A stretch of 64,000 nt of DNA, taken from positions 781,889 through 845,888 of the forward strand of contig NW_019775591.1 of the NCBI RefSeq assembly GCF_001039355.2, written 5' to 3'. The translations under genes were made by a program, and so were the position numbers. The notes under the pieces are model-generated. The model was not told the DNA's origin. It was given only the letters and a program-made list of their open reading frames with translations, and did no database searches. Of the stretch, positions 49,401 through 61,016 are shown piece by piece. Origin of the DNA: Lingula anatina. Lineage: Eukaryota; Brachiopoda; Lingulata; Lingulida; Lingulidae. The number at the start of each line of letters is the position of its first letter. The stretch's first letter is position 1.

Positions 49401-50595
49401 TCATTGATATTTTCAAAGTATTACCTTGAAGGCCCATGAACTTGAAAACGAGTGTTAATGCATTTTTGAATATTCTGTAGTACATATAATTAAATTTAAT
49501 GGTAATTATGCTGTTCAGCATTATGTAATAGTGCATCAAAATTGACAGAAACCCTATTCATTGCACTATAATTATTATTAACACCATAAAGAAAAATCCA
49601 TGATATCTATTGTATGCAAACTTACAAGAACGATTTCAAGGATAGGAATACATCTTGAATTTGAAATCCGGTCTGATGGGTTATTTTCTCCGTAAGTTAT
49701 GAAATTTTCATTGCTTGTTTGTTTCAGGAAAATAAAAATTCTAATACCGCGTCTTACTTATGGAAGTAGATATTATTATTTCAGACGGTAAAGAATATAC
49801 ATTCTTAAACACTGCTAATTGTTTAAACATACAAAGCCTTGTAGGCAATTAGCAGGGTTTGGGGCTGGATATTTCTTAAATCATTAAAGATAGACATATT
49901 AATAAGGCTGAAGTTGCACAGAAACTCATTAGTAAAGAAGTTCATTATGACATTGAACATGTCCTTTGACTCATTTTCAAGGTCAGACTGGAAATTTGAC
50001 AATGACAGTTTTGAAAAATTCCTTGTAGGGATTGGTAATTGGATTTCCAATTCATCTTAATTTTTTTCTTTATATTTGCTCAAATAATTATGTTGGGCTA
50101 TAATAGTGGCTCTTTTTAAAAAACCATCTTCATTTTTTATCATCTTTTATGAATTTTTCATTCGTTACAAATGTTCAAGGTTTTAATGCTGCATGAATTT
50201 CTCCTAAACTTTTGTACATTTGACAGCTTTGCTGCCCTGTTCATCTTCGCCCTTTGCTATATATAGACTACAAAAGTCCTACAAAATTGCTCAGTGGCGA
50301 TGGATATATAGATATAAACGAGTTAATTCACGACATACGTATAATCAATTGTGTAATATTGCAGGACCAAAAACAAATGCCGGTCTATCAATGCACCGTG
50401 TGGGGTCCAACACTCGACCCCATTGACTGCCTGGCAAACGACATCCAACTGCCCGAACTGGACATCGGAGACTGGTTGTACGTGCCTAACATGGGGGCGT
50501 ACACTATCGTAGCAGTAACCTCCTTCAACGGAACAGCCCGACCGGATTTATTCTACCTTGCATCTGGTGAAATCCCCTCTGAAATTGGCGTTTAA
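46457..50595 (+). CDS. Ornithine decarboxylase-like protein 1, 5 exons, 416 aa
   Basis: Exons 46457-46570, 47313-47785, 48131-48458, 48616-48720, 50365-50595. The fold-III PLP decarboxylase family is clear: VKPFYAVKCN with the PLP lysine (Lys70), GFDC, MTFDNE, FHIG with His198, LLDIGGGFPG, AEPG, YLNDGIHGSF, WGPT, NMGAYT. Compared with mouse ODC (numbering by conserved motifs), active-site positions differ: Cys360 is Leu357, Arg277 is Thr279, Ser200 is Asp201, Tyr323 is His320; Asp361 is kept (Asp358). The dimer-interface Lys169 looks replaced, while Gly387 is kept. It stops about 45 residues before mouse ODC does, so the C-terminal degron is absent. ODC makes putrescine from ornithine as an obligate dimer. 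This protein may be an altered decarboxylase or an antizyme-inhibitor-like regulator. The family is certain, the activity is not. Confidence 0.88.
46746..46868. mobile_element. 123-bp palindromic MITE with TA target duplication
   Basis: GGGGACTTACTAGTCCGAGG and its inverted partner form arms of about 38 bp around a short centre, with TA on each side. The element lies in intron 1 of ODC-like gene 1. Confidence 0.85.
46995..47049. repeat. Short tandem duplication
   Basis: A unit of about 27 bases containing GGCGAAACTAGTGTTTCATG is present twice in a row in intron 1 of ODC-like gene 1. Confidence 0.85.
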
Positions 50596-51204
50596 GACTA
50601 GGCAGCTTAAATGATATTATCATATTTACATGGAAACAATAAGTTCACATTAGCAAAAATCGCTTATGGCTACATTCAAGTTTAACACTCAAACCATTCA
50701 CTCAAATATTTTTTTCCTGCAGTTTTACATATTTGGAAGGCGCACATCTTTACAAATCATGTTAAAGATCCATGTGAAGTCATTTTTGCCACAAAAGCCA
50801 ACCAAATGCCAGTATATAGTTTCAAATAGTATAGCTAAGAGAATTACCAAAGGACATTGTTTAATATTACCCAAAAAAAAAATGATATTTAAACAGATTT
50901 GTCTGCTAGATTTCTATGCTGTATATATGGGGCATAAAAGTAGGTCAGATAAGTAGGTTAAATTTCTGACCAAAAATTTAAAGAGAGGAGCAGTCTAAAG
51001 CTCTTTTCTGGATGATTGAGTGATTTATTCAGTTTATCCCTTGGCATGTTGAATTTATTTGAGTTGTACAAGAAACTAGTAAAAGTGGTTTATATGTGTA
51101 ACAACTGTACTGGGAATCCACGCTCCATCGTTCATGTGTACCTTTAAAACGTGATTTTTTCCTAAATCGTTCTAATGCATATGGGTCCCTGTAGTTTGTA
51201 TATA
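50596..51204. other. Downstream of ODC-like gene 1, nothing recognised
   Basis: AT-rich 3' flank. No clear AATAAA is close to the stop. Confidence 0.4.
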
Positions 51205-51603
51205 CACACACTGGACAAAAGAAGTGTCACCCCCTAACTCAGAGTAATAAAAGTAGGCAGATCTTGGGTACTTATAATGCCTGGTCTACTTATAATGTGA
51301 CAAATGAGTATAAAACCGCTATACCATGGAATTGTATTGTTTGTCTTGTACATGTACAGCAAATGTTATTCCTGTCTTCCTCCAATATGGCAAGATACAG
51401 GCAATTATCTAACGGCTATAGGTGCAAGTTATTAACCTGAAGAGGCGGAATATAAGCAATGTCAGAATATCGATACAATTGAATTGTTCAGTCAAAACCG
51501 TGCAGAGGGTCTGGNGGATAACAGGAGCATATCATTCCACAGTCATTTATCTCCCCCATAGTATTGGCTCAGTAGGGGTGACACTTCTTTTGTCCAGTGT
51601 GTG
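51205..51603 (+). mobile_element. Tc1/mariner-like transposon remnant with N
   Basis: Perfect inverted ends of about 27 bp (CACACACTGGACAAAAGAAG) with TA at both outer sides. The interior codes for a fragment resembling a Tc1-type helix-turn-helix (NVRISIQLNCSVKTVQRVW) that is cut by the N at 51515. Most of the transposase is missing, either deleted or in the gap. Confidence 0.8.
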
Positions 51604-51940
51604 TATTATTTCCCCTCTTTGAAATCCTTTCTGTAACCTTGATTATAAAAGAATAATGATTAATATATGGAATTAATCAACGTTTTGTTTGTATTTATTT
51701 CATAAAGTGAACCTAAATTGTTACTGCAGGCATAACGAGCAACAATAATATTTGTATAGTGATTGCGGTAGATGTTCTCGCAAGATTGCAACGGCTGTAT
51801 GCATTTTTTTTTACGTTTGTTTACCTACGCGGGAAATAAGTCCTGAGCATAGATGGCTTATTTTACTTATTATTTTTTTTTTACTTTGTGATTGTGTTTC
51901 GTTGAATTATTGTTGTCTTTTGGTTTTCATTTCGTTATAC

Positions 51941-52098
51941 CAACCCAACATTTGCTGATGCTGCCCAAATCATTAACATGGCTCTGGAGGAATATTTTTG
52001 CCACATGGCTCTGGAGGAATATTTCCCCAAGGAAAAAAATGTTGTTGTCATTGCTGAACCTTGGCACTTACAGTAATCGGTAAACGAGTTTTACGTAA
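51941..52098 (+). pseudogene. ODC-like exon 3 fragment
   Basis: Matches the middle of ODC-like exon 3 (PTFAD, EEYFPKE, NVVVIAEP, VIGKRV). It carries a duplicated 20-base stretch and a deletion of about 32 bases, so the frame is broken. No other exons are nearby. It lies between the two intact ODC-like genes and is a relic of a third copy or of partial duplication. Confidence 0.85.
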
Positions 52099-52675
52099 CC
52101 TAGGTCAAGGTAGACGCATCACGTACCTAGGCAAAACATAGTTTTGAATTAATGCAGTGTGTGGCAACATTCAGTCAACGTCATGAATTAATTGTATCTA
52201 AAAAGCGGCTGTCAGATATTCATTCATTACAGTGCAGGCGAATATAAACGTACCTCTCAGATGTATCAGAGCATTTTTATACCAAGTTAAAGTAGCTAAC
52301 AGGTAAGTCATTTAGCAGTTTAGCTCTGTAAAACAATACAGTTACTTTTGGACCCTGTATTTATTTGTATGTACTACTGCCTGCTACTTAAGCCACTGGT
52401 CTGACTGCAGCGGCCAGTAAGAATTCATGCAGACCAGTAAATTTCAGAATGTGTGAATTAAGTGGTTCGAGATGGCATGTACTGTAGATTATTTTTTTCG
52501 AAAAACTTTCCTAAAACATTTTGAGTGCTGCTTTCTTGCCACCTAACAAACAAAAACAACATCACATTCTCCCAAACAAGCCAAAAAAAAAAAAAAAAAA
52601 ACCAGGAGACTGTATTCAACAATTGGCACTGTATGTTGGATGATGTCAATTTAAGGCTAATGGGAAGTAAGGTGG

Positions 52676-52681
<6 letters not shown>

Positions 52682-52710
<29 letters not shown>
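52682..52710. repeat. (TA)n microsatellite
   Basis: Dinucleotide run. Confidence 0.9.
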
Positions 52711-52712
<2 letters not shown>

Positions 52713-52906
52713 CTGACATGTATTGTTCTTGGTCAGCACAATGTGACAATCCCAAGTTCACAATCCCAAAACCATTTTAGATAGAGTAAAGATCCCCAGA
52801 TTCCGAACAATTTTAATTTTCAATTGTATTTAATCGTTGTGATGTGTTGTTTGGGCTTAATATAAATTTCCACTGTTTTCCCATTCAGTCCACAGCGAGA
52901 TTCCAT

Positions 52907-53242
52907 TAAAGGGATAACAACTATTCGTATGATATCTATATGTCACAATAAGTACATTGTAAACAACTCATAAAAATATAATAAATTCTATTTTACCACT
53001 AAAACGGCATTTAACGCAATTATTCTGGAATTTGTGCTTGCCATCACATCACGTGACCTCCATCTGTAATACTCTCTTAAGAGAATATTACAACAAAAAA
53101 AAAGACATTATAGAAAAAAACATGGACTTAGTTAGAATATGTCAGAATGGATTCAGTAACCATAAGTGAGTATGGGAGAATTGTCCTTTGACTCAGAAAA
53201 ATCCATTTTTTGGCCAAAATGAACAGTTATTATCCCTTTAAG
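52907..53242. mobile_element. MITE with TTAAAGGGATAA ends
   Basis: TTAAAGGGATAACAACT at the left and AGTTATTATCCCTTTAA at the right bound about 336 bp. The centre has CTCTTAAGAG, and flanking blocks match the longer element in IL-17 intron 1 in reverse orientation. Confidence 0.75.
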
Positions 53243-53856
53243 TCTACGTAATGTAAAGATGTCTGTACAGCTCATTTAGGCTGCCACGAGTAATATGTAA
53301 CAAGCCGCATATTCCTGATGCTTGAGCAAAGGGGCATCAGGCACTGCCAACCCGCACGCCACCAGCGCTGGCATGGCAAATTAACACGCAACACGAACAT
53401 AAAATCGTGGAGAAAGCCTCATGAGATCATCCACCAGCGGTGGTGTGACAGGCAGAGATAAATGCATAGAAGTAATGATGAGGAATGACTCCATGGTCTG
53501 TCCTAACAATCTGTTCTATGATTTAGCTTAAATGTGTAATTCATTTTGGAAAAAGGGCAAATGATACAAAAACATGTACCAGTAGTTGAGGGGAACTGTC
53601 TTATCATCTGTTTAACTACACGGTAACTGAAAATTATATATAATTGTTGCATCTGTCGCATTCAGCGTCTTTTTTTCTTTTTGCTTCGTTGTGGAATCAG
53701 ATAAAAACAAGATGTTTAGAATGCGTTTTATGTCTGCTAAAGTAAAACATATCTACCTATTTCCAGAATCTTTAAATTGCATTTAAAATAAATTTTCAGA
53801 TTCTTTGATTTGATTTTAAGGAAAAGATACTCCACCATCTTTTATAAGAAAACAAA
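53243..53856. other. Upstream of ODC-like gene 2
   Basis: No gene recognised. It holds the presumed promoter. The 30 bases before the ATG (TATAAGAAAACAAA) resemble those before gene 1, so the duplication included part of the 5' UTR. Confidence 0.45.
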
Positions 53857-56800
53857 ATGACAACAGCGCGCCCTCTAATCGAGCAGGATATTGAGGGACA
53901 TCCTGGACATTACAATAACCAGGCAGTACTGAAAGTTATTCAAGAAAAGATTATGGAGGATAAAGACAGGGTAATTATGGTATTTGAGAATCAAGATTCT
54001 TAGCATGGCATTGACATAATATCGTGGTCTAAGACCTGTTTTAGTACGCAAGCAGAGTTTGTGTTATGAACGTCGCTGTTGAAAGCTCTATATATAAGAA
54101 TGTGCTGGGCCAATAGCCTTTTGAAACAACTATTTTCTGGGCAGCGTGAACACAAACAGAATCAAATTATCTTACTGTATATTTTTCATTGCCTTTATTG
54201 TAGTGGTTAAAAGAATTGTTTCGTAAAACCTCCTTTACACTAAAAAACTATCTTTGTTCGACCATGAAACTGGCCAGGTCGCCGCTGGAGGCTCAAAGGG
54301 GGGCACAGTGATCGCTAAGAGGTGAACAGGATTTTTAGGCGTTGCCGTTGCAAGGTTTTAAACATGCTTAAACAATTGCACAAAGGTCGCGGTGGAGGTT
54401 GGTAGCTTCAAGGTCGCTCAAGAGAAGTAGAAAGGAAGCACTAGCGCCGTGCTAGAGTATTTTTTCAACAGAGGTAAGAAATCTAAGCGTTAAAGCTACT
54501 TGTATCCTCATAACAGCCTCCAATTGTTATTTGGTTTCAAAATGCTTGAACCAGCCAGTTCTCGAAGGAAATTATGATACCAATATTATGCTGTTTTTCA
54601 AAATTCAGTTCTTGTCGCCGTTTTCTGCAGAGTTTGCCAGTTCTAAACGGATTTGAACATTTGTGTTGTGTCAGCACCAAGTTCATGGCTTCCTTGGCGC
54701 CTGTCCACTCTTCTTAAAAGGACAACAATGACTGGCTTATCTGGCGTTTTGTCAGTGCATGCATGCAGATCTTGTATTACAATAGTTTGCAAAAAAGGTT
54801 TAATACTAATTATTTAATTTCTGGAGATGTTCAGACCGGTTAGAACTGATGAAAAAAGACCCAGAACATATTCAAGCACTCCAGGTCGCCCAAACAACAT
54901 TCATCAGGAGGCAGAAAGATTGTAGAATGGTTGCCACTGATCGCCATTGGTTGCCTGAGATGGTACAGAGAATGCAATGAGGGTGTTTAATGGTTGCTCA
55001 AACATCGCTCAAGGATAGCCTGCATCGTCTGTAATCGCATTGGACGTTGTAGGTTGTACAGAGGACGCACAGCAGGGGAGGCAGACAAGTCGCTCAGTGG
55101 ACGCACATGTTGCTCGTTTGTCTACAAGTAATATCCAGATTTAGTCGTTCAAAGGAGGCACAAGTATCGCAGGGAACACGGTTTACACAGAGACACGATT
55201 TTCTAGCTTTAGCCAATATTGATCGTCCAGGTCACATTTTTGGTCGTAGAAGGGACATACAAAGGTCGCTTTTCATTGTAAAAGGGGTTTAAGAGACTAA
55301 TGTAATCGAGTTTGTGTCCATAAGTATAAAGCCTGGAACTTCCAGAGCTTCGGCGAGATAGTCATGTGATTAATGCTTGTTGATAAAGTGTCGAAACGGT
55401 ATTTACCATAAATGAAATATCGTTTATTCTTAAACGGTTTACCTTTTTATCACCTGACTATGTTCTTCCAGCAAGGCCTGGAACATGCACGGATCTGGAA
55501 GTTTTAATGCATGCGTTGCAAACAACTTAATTTTAATCATCGTCGAATAGGTGCTCCTAATACATTTATCTATCTCCTATATATATATTTAAGTCGTCGA
55601 TATTGACTAACTCCGATTAGCATGGCATGCTTCTAAAGGAACTGAACTTTTCTTTCTTTTTTTATTAAAAATGAAAGTCGTTTTGCAGCTTAGACAGTTG
55701 GTAATGGGAATGAATGCAAATGTATGCGTACAATGTAGGCTTAAACAAAAACAGTGTACACATTTTTTTCTTTGGGCACACTGGGGTTGTTGCCAAATCT
55801 ATAAAGTTAACCTAACATACCGTTATTAGGCGCTATAAAATTTATTGCAGCGTCCTTTCTATATTGTCCATTTGGATGACATCGTTAACAAGCACAAGCG
55901 CTGGGTGGAACTGATGCCTCGTGTTAAACCCTTCTACGCCGTGAAATGTAACAACTCTGAACCAGTCGTGAAGACCATTGCGGCACTCGGGGCGGGTTTT
56001 GACTGCGCCAGCAACGCTGAATTCCAGCAGGTTCTACACCATGGCGTGGGAACAGATCGGATTATATATGCCCATCCCTGCAAGGATCCCCAAGACATCA
56101 AACGTGCCTCAGAAGAAGGAGTCGACCTTATGACCTTTGACAACGAGTATGAGTTAGTCAAGATAAAGAGTCTCTTTCCTGGCACGAGGCTTGTGTTGCG
56201 AATTTGCCCACAAGTAAACAAGGGTGAATATGACTACGGCGAGATGTATGGTTGCGCCGCCGACCAATGCAAAGAACTTCTCGAGACAGCAAAAGAAATG
56301 ACACTGGCGGTCGTAGGTGTCAGGTATTCAACAATCGTTACTAAATTTGAATAGTTTTAACTTAACACATCTTGCACTTTTGCAGTTTAACATATTTGGA
56401 AACATATACCTCACTTAATAGTGTTGTTTGTAAATTGTTTTTGTACCTCGATATTTATTTTTCAGTTTTTGAATATTATTTTTCTTTTTTTATTTTTCAA
56501 ATTCTCCTGTTATTTGGTTGATACGTGCAATTTTGAATATAAATCATACTAAAATGAATAACAATTCCGTCAAATTCAACAGTATTTTGTTTGGTATAGT
56601 GTGACATTTCAGAGTACTTCGCAAAAGTAATATTTTCCTTAGTTTTCATATTGGTGGAGTCTGCTTCGATTCCATGGCCTACCAAAACACCATACGCTTG
56701 TGCCGTGAGATCTTTGATGAAGCCAAAGCCATTGGCTACAACTTCAGCTTACTGGACATTGGTGGAGGGTTCCCCGGTTATGCAGTCAAAGGCAAACCAA

Positions 56801-57719
56801 CATTTGCTGATGTTGCCAAAGACATAAACACGGCTCTGGACGAATATTTCCCCAAGGAAGAAAATGTTGTTGTCATTGCTGAACCCGGAACATACTACGT
56901 GCAGTCGGCCTTCACCTTGGCACTTAGAGTTATCGGTAAACGAGTTCAACGCTCGGGACCTTCGGCCAAGGTGCGCGCTCTTAACTTTTCTAAATTTTTG
57001 TAGAATATTTATGTTATTTTGCCAACTTTTGATTTTCAGTGTATCAGTCTTTCCGTCACGCATTTTTAGAACTATTTTCATGCTGGTTTCTTTTTTCCTG
57101 TCACTTTAAGGACTCTGAACAGTCATACGTGTACTACCTCAATGACGGAATTCATGGGTCGTTCTTTTTCACAATGCCATCATTGGTCGAAAGGCTTAAT
57201 GTAGAGTTTTACGTTTTAAAGGTACGTATAGAGGATACAGGATCTGCCCCGCAAGATGAGCGTGAACATGACGCCTTAGTGTTCGTGGTTTTGATATGCT
57301 TACTAGAAAAATAACTGATTGAATAAATATTTTTAGCAAAAGCCCACTTAAATGCTGTTGGCAAAAGTTTACTTAAAGACGTGTTTTCATGTCATTTCAG
57401 TTTCTGCACTCCTTTTACATTGCAACGTTTTATATATTTCGTCTTTGCTGTGTATAGGTAAAGAAACCACATTTTTGTGATATTGTAGGAAAAAGACAAA
57501 ATGCCGGTCTATCAATGCACATTGTGGGGTCCAACACTCAATCCTCCTGATCGCCTGGCACAGAACATCCAACTGCCCGAGCTGCACATCGGAGACTGGT
57601 TGTACGTGCCTAACATGGGGGCATACACTACTGTGCTTGCAACCTCCTTTAACGGAATTGCTCGACCGGAATTATTCTACCTTGCGTCTGATGAAATCGA
57701 AGCCGAACTTGGTGTCTAG
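53857..57719 (+). CDS. Ornithine decarboxylase-like protein 2, 5 exons, 418 aa
   Basis: Exons 53857-53970, 55851-56323, 56643-56970, 57111-57221, 57489-57719. Exons 1, 2, 3 and 5 have exactly the lengths seen in paralogue 1, and exon 4 is 6 bases longer. The PLP lysine (Lys70), GFDC, FHIG with His198, LDIGGGFPG, NMGAYT and the tyrosine are kept. Substrate-site positions are more altered than in paralogue 1: Cys360 is Leu359, Asp361 is Asn360, Arg277 is Thr279, Ser200 is Gly201, Tyr323 is His320, and the Asp332 region has been rewritten (TMPSLVERL). Losing both substrate-binding aspartates makes ornithine decarboxylation unlikely. The C-terminal degron region is also absent. A regulator or a new substrate is possible. 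Spacing between the ATGs is 7.4 kb, same strand. Confidence 0.88.
54234..55293. mobile_element. Element with TTTACACT ends and repeated GGTCGC motif
   Basis: TAAAACCTCCTTTACAC at the left and an inverted TTAAACCCCTTTTACA at the right bound about 1.06 kb in intron 1 of ODC-like gene 2. GGTCGC or GTCGCT recurs on the plus strand at least seven times. The ends resemble the Harbinger-like MITE at 30623. No transposase is seen. Confidence 0.6.
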
Positions 57720-58528
57720 GGCAACAGTTTAGGTGTATGTATGTATGTATTTGCATAGAGGAGATATCAATTACTAGAACAAAATCAACGAAAAATGAGC
57801 TCAACTCTGCGTTCATGCAGATCAACAGATCAGGAAAGATTGAAAACTCGTTAACATGACACCATTCTCTCTAACAGAGTATTTAGGACAATCTTTAATA
57901 TAGGTAATATTGAGTAAAGTTATAGTAAACCAGTTACATGTATTACTTGGAACAATTGTTTTGAAACATTTGATTAAGTGCATGACTGACTATATAAGCT
58001 TGTTTCATTGTTAAATATACTTTGCAAAATCAAACATGGATTGGAGGTTAACTCAACATAAAAATTAAACCTTGATTCAATGTACATTGAACCGTTATGG
58101 GCTTGAATGGAGAGGGCTTGGTTACTGCATGAATAAAACAGATTTCACCCAGAAAATTTCTTTATTACTTAATTAAGTAATACTTCATCTTAGATGGGAT
58201 TTTAAAATCATTGTCAACTGTGTAGTCATTGGCATTTATCTGTAGTAGTCCCCCACCTGATACGAATAAAAGCGTTTAGAAAAGCTCTTTCCTTCAATAT
58301 GTGATGTGGCCAAACAATTTTTACGGTGCATGAAGATAAACAGTTAAAGAATATCCACAATAAAATTCGGCAACCGAGAGAAGCGCCAACATATAGATAA
58401 TTGCGATAGTATTTATGTCAAAATATCAAAATGAATAGCCCCGCCGTTCGAGCCTTTTAACCAATCAAAGCAACGGAAAGGGGGTCACGTCACCTTCCCA
58501 CCAGGCCATGCCATGTAAACAAAGCAGC
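57720..58528. other. 3' flank of ODC-like gene 2
   Basis: AATAAA at 58132-58137 is a candidate polyadenylation signal 413 bases after the stop. No other gene is recognised. Confidence 0.45.
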
Positions 58529-58613
58529 ATGGTTGGCTGTAGTGAAGAGTCTGAGGAGGGAGACGCGAAATCTTCGCCAAATTCTCATCTTTCGTGTTGC
58601 ATGCACATAGTAG
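58529..58613 (+). other. Possible first exon cut by an N
   Basis: An ATG opens 28 codons (MVGCSEESEEGDAKSS and on) up to the N at 58614. The preceding 90 bases are GC-rich with a CCAAT motif (ACCAATCAAAG) and CACGTCACC, so the stretch looks like a promoter with a 5' exon. No protein family is recognised and no continuation is found beyond the gap. It may be a real gene start, a captured gene piece or chance. Confidence 0.25.
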
Positions 58614-58614
58614 N

Positions 58615-59070
58615 CAAGGGACTATAGTCATTGATATACATTACATGTAGCAGTAACTCATGCGTGTCCTCTCCATCTCCTTCTTGATCGGGTTCTGATA
58701 TTACTTATATATACCAGTAATTTCCATCGCACCCAGAGCAGATTTGCCTCTGTCAGTTTCTCACAAAGGCTGCATATATCTACAGTTTGCATGCACAATT
58801 TAAAATTATCATGCAAGTTGATTGTTTTTATAGTGCAATAACGCTCTGAGAGCCTTGTTATCAACTATTTCAAGGTCACACCTTCCTGGTGACTTTACAG
58901 CAGAAATGAAAACATATTAAAGTTATTTTATTTATAATTTTCGTGCATATATCGAATTTTGAAAAAATTGCTATATTTAACATATTATGTTTTACGGTGT
59001 GGCGTAAACGGTCGTCACCCCGAATTTTATCAATTATAAATGGAAAGGGAAGACGAAATGATATGAATAG
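58615..59070. other. Intergenic DNA, nothing recognised
   Basis: AT-rich, and no supported feature. Confidence 0.4.
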
Positions 59071-59310
59071 TTATTGGTAAACACGATCTTTTCCGCAGAA
59101 ACAATTAGCATAAGCAAATCTTTTCGTTGCCCAAATTCTTAAATACACAGATCTACTATTCATTGAAAACGCACGTTTAGTGAAAAAATTCACTATTCCC
59201 AGTCTTCCCCGATAGATGGCATGCATTAGCGGGGTCAGTCCGCCACGATCAGGAGCATCCAAATGCCACCGTATTAAAACATAATCGGGTTCTAAAGCGT
59301 ATCAAATGGC
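59071..59310 (-). pseudogene. Ankyrin-repeat-like coding remnant
   Basis: The minus-strand frame reads LDAPDRGGLTPLMHAIYRGR then LGIVNFF, close to the ankyrin consensus D-x-x-G-x-T-P-L-x-x-A-x-x-x-G-x-x-x-I-V-x-x-L. Only one repeat plus a tail is visible, and neighbouring repeats are not found in any frame. It may be an exon of a broken gene or a piece carried by a transposon. Confidence 0.45.
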
Positions 59311-59429
59311 ACCGTTCGCCCTCTAAAATACCAAAATTTTGGGAGACAAGGGGGGGGGTGGAGGCCGGCTTCACATCCGTGGACCCCCCTCCCTCCTTCA
59401 AATAATCCTGGATCCAAGAATGGGTTAAA

Positions 59430-59531
59430 ATATTTGGAATGCACTCGGAATTTTTTAGAATGTTCTTCGAATTTCCAGGAACGCACAAAGAATTCCGACG
59501 GCGTTCTTGCTCATTTCGCCTCTAGTGTAAC
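59430..59531. mobile_element. Partial copy of the GTCACACT-ended MITE
   Basis: Reversed match to the left end of the 41684 element (CATTTCGCCTCTAGTGTAAC). It stops right before the start of IL-17 unit C. Confidence 0.55.
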
Positions 59532-60545
59532 GGGGATATTACAGAGCACCCATCACCTCAAAACTTTCAATTTGTCTTTCTTTCTTTTTACTTTTAATTT
59601 TCATTTTCTTATGTTTTAGAATTCTCTTACTTTTTGTCACTCAATGTCTAGAATGTCAGTCCACAGTCGATAAAATAACCTGGTTCATTGTATTTGTAGG
59701 TCTCTAACAGATATCTCCACCCACAGACATACTTCTTTTAGGAAGTGGTTCAAGGTGTGGTGCCTGTCCACATTAATGAGACATTGTAAATCCTGTAAGG
59801 TTCAATTTTAGGTTCACAGATCGAGAAGAAGTGAGCAACAAGAGTCGTGGATTTCCAAACAGCTTTATTCCCACTGCCTTAGTTCTCCCTCTACCCACCA
59901 TCTGTTCTATTTACATCTGCCTTAATGTCTAATTTAAATATGACCTTATAATAAATCTTTCTAGTCTAGGCGAAGGCGCCGCGACATCCTAGGGGCGTGG
60001 GACATGCTAAGGGGCGCCACCGCGTCCCTTACACATGATACCCAAGAGTATCTTGTTTAGAAAAGATTTTTTCAAAGGGCAGACGGATTTCATCCTGTCG
60101 CGTTAAATCTTTGCACATTCAAAAAGCATAAGTTAATGACATGGTTGGTGAAATAGTTTCTATGGTGTATTGTTAAATCTTAAAGTTTTTTAAAAGCTAT
60201 AAATAGAACATGTTTTCTTGCACACTGAAGAACTGATTTATTTGCATGGTTTGGATTTTGACCCGGCTATTGTCAGCTCGTGCTTTATTTCCACAGATCA
60301 ACTGCACTGCCTCTTTATTTCAATTTGAATCCAGGCTTAAGTTTCGTCACTTACGTCCCCCCTTTTTCGTAGAAGTTTAGTTAATCATGTATTTTTAGCC
60401 ACAAGATGGATGTTTATCAGAAAACGACCTCAAACATCCGAGTCACGCTTCACTTTAAAGGAAGCGTAGAGAATGTGTCACCCGCATACCCGGTAATAAG
60501 GTGTGGTGGCTGTCCACCACACGAAGACGCATGATACCCAAGGGT

Positions 60546-60867
60546 ATAATAATAATAATAATTATAATAATAATAATAATAAGCTTCTTATATGTCGCCT
60601 TACATGCTACCTCAAGGCGCCTTACAATAATGGATAATTTAACTAAAATCATTAAAATGACTTCAATATTTTAATCTAAAACACTCATTGGAAACCATTT
60701 AAAATTAACACTACTAAAAACTCAATCTTATTAAAATATATTTAAAAATCTAAAAGCAATAGACAGATTTAAAAATGTAGGTCTTTAGAAGGGATTTAAA
60801 ACTGTCAAAGTCTTCTGCTGTTTTAATAAAATGTGGTAAGGTATTCCACACTTTGGGGGTGTATCTT
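60546..60867. mobile_element. SINE-like insertion with (TAA)n end
   Basis: About 320 bp are inserted precisely in unit C; the empty site is readable in units A and B (AAGGGTATCTTG). GTA is repeated at the borders. It starts with a TAA run at 60546-60582. The interior CTCAAGGCGCCTTACAATAA and GTGGTAAGGTATTCCACAC resemble a SINE-type repeat seen in marine invertebrates. The family name is not certain. Confidence 0.6.
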
Positions 60868-61016
60868 GTTTAGGGAAGAAGGTTTTTTCAAAGGGGGGCG
60901 GGGTTTCATCCTATCGCGTTTAATCCTTACACATTCAAAAGACGTAAGTTACGTATACACATAGTCATTCTATATGCTTTGAACGAATAGATACTGAGTT
61001 GATTTTTTTTTCAAAT

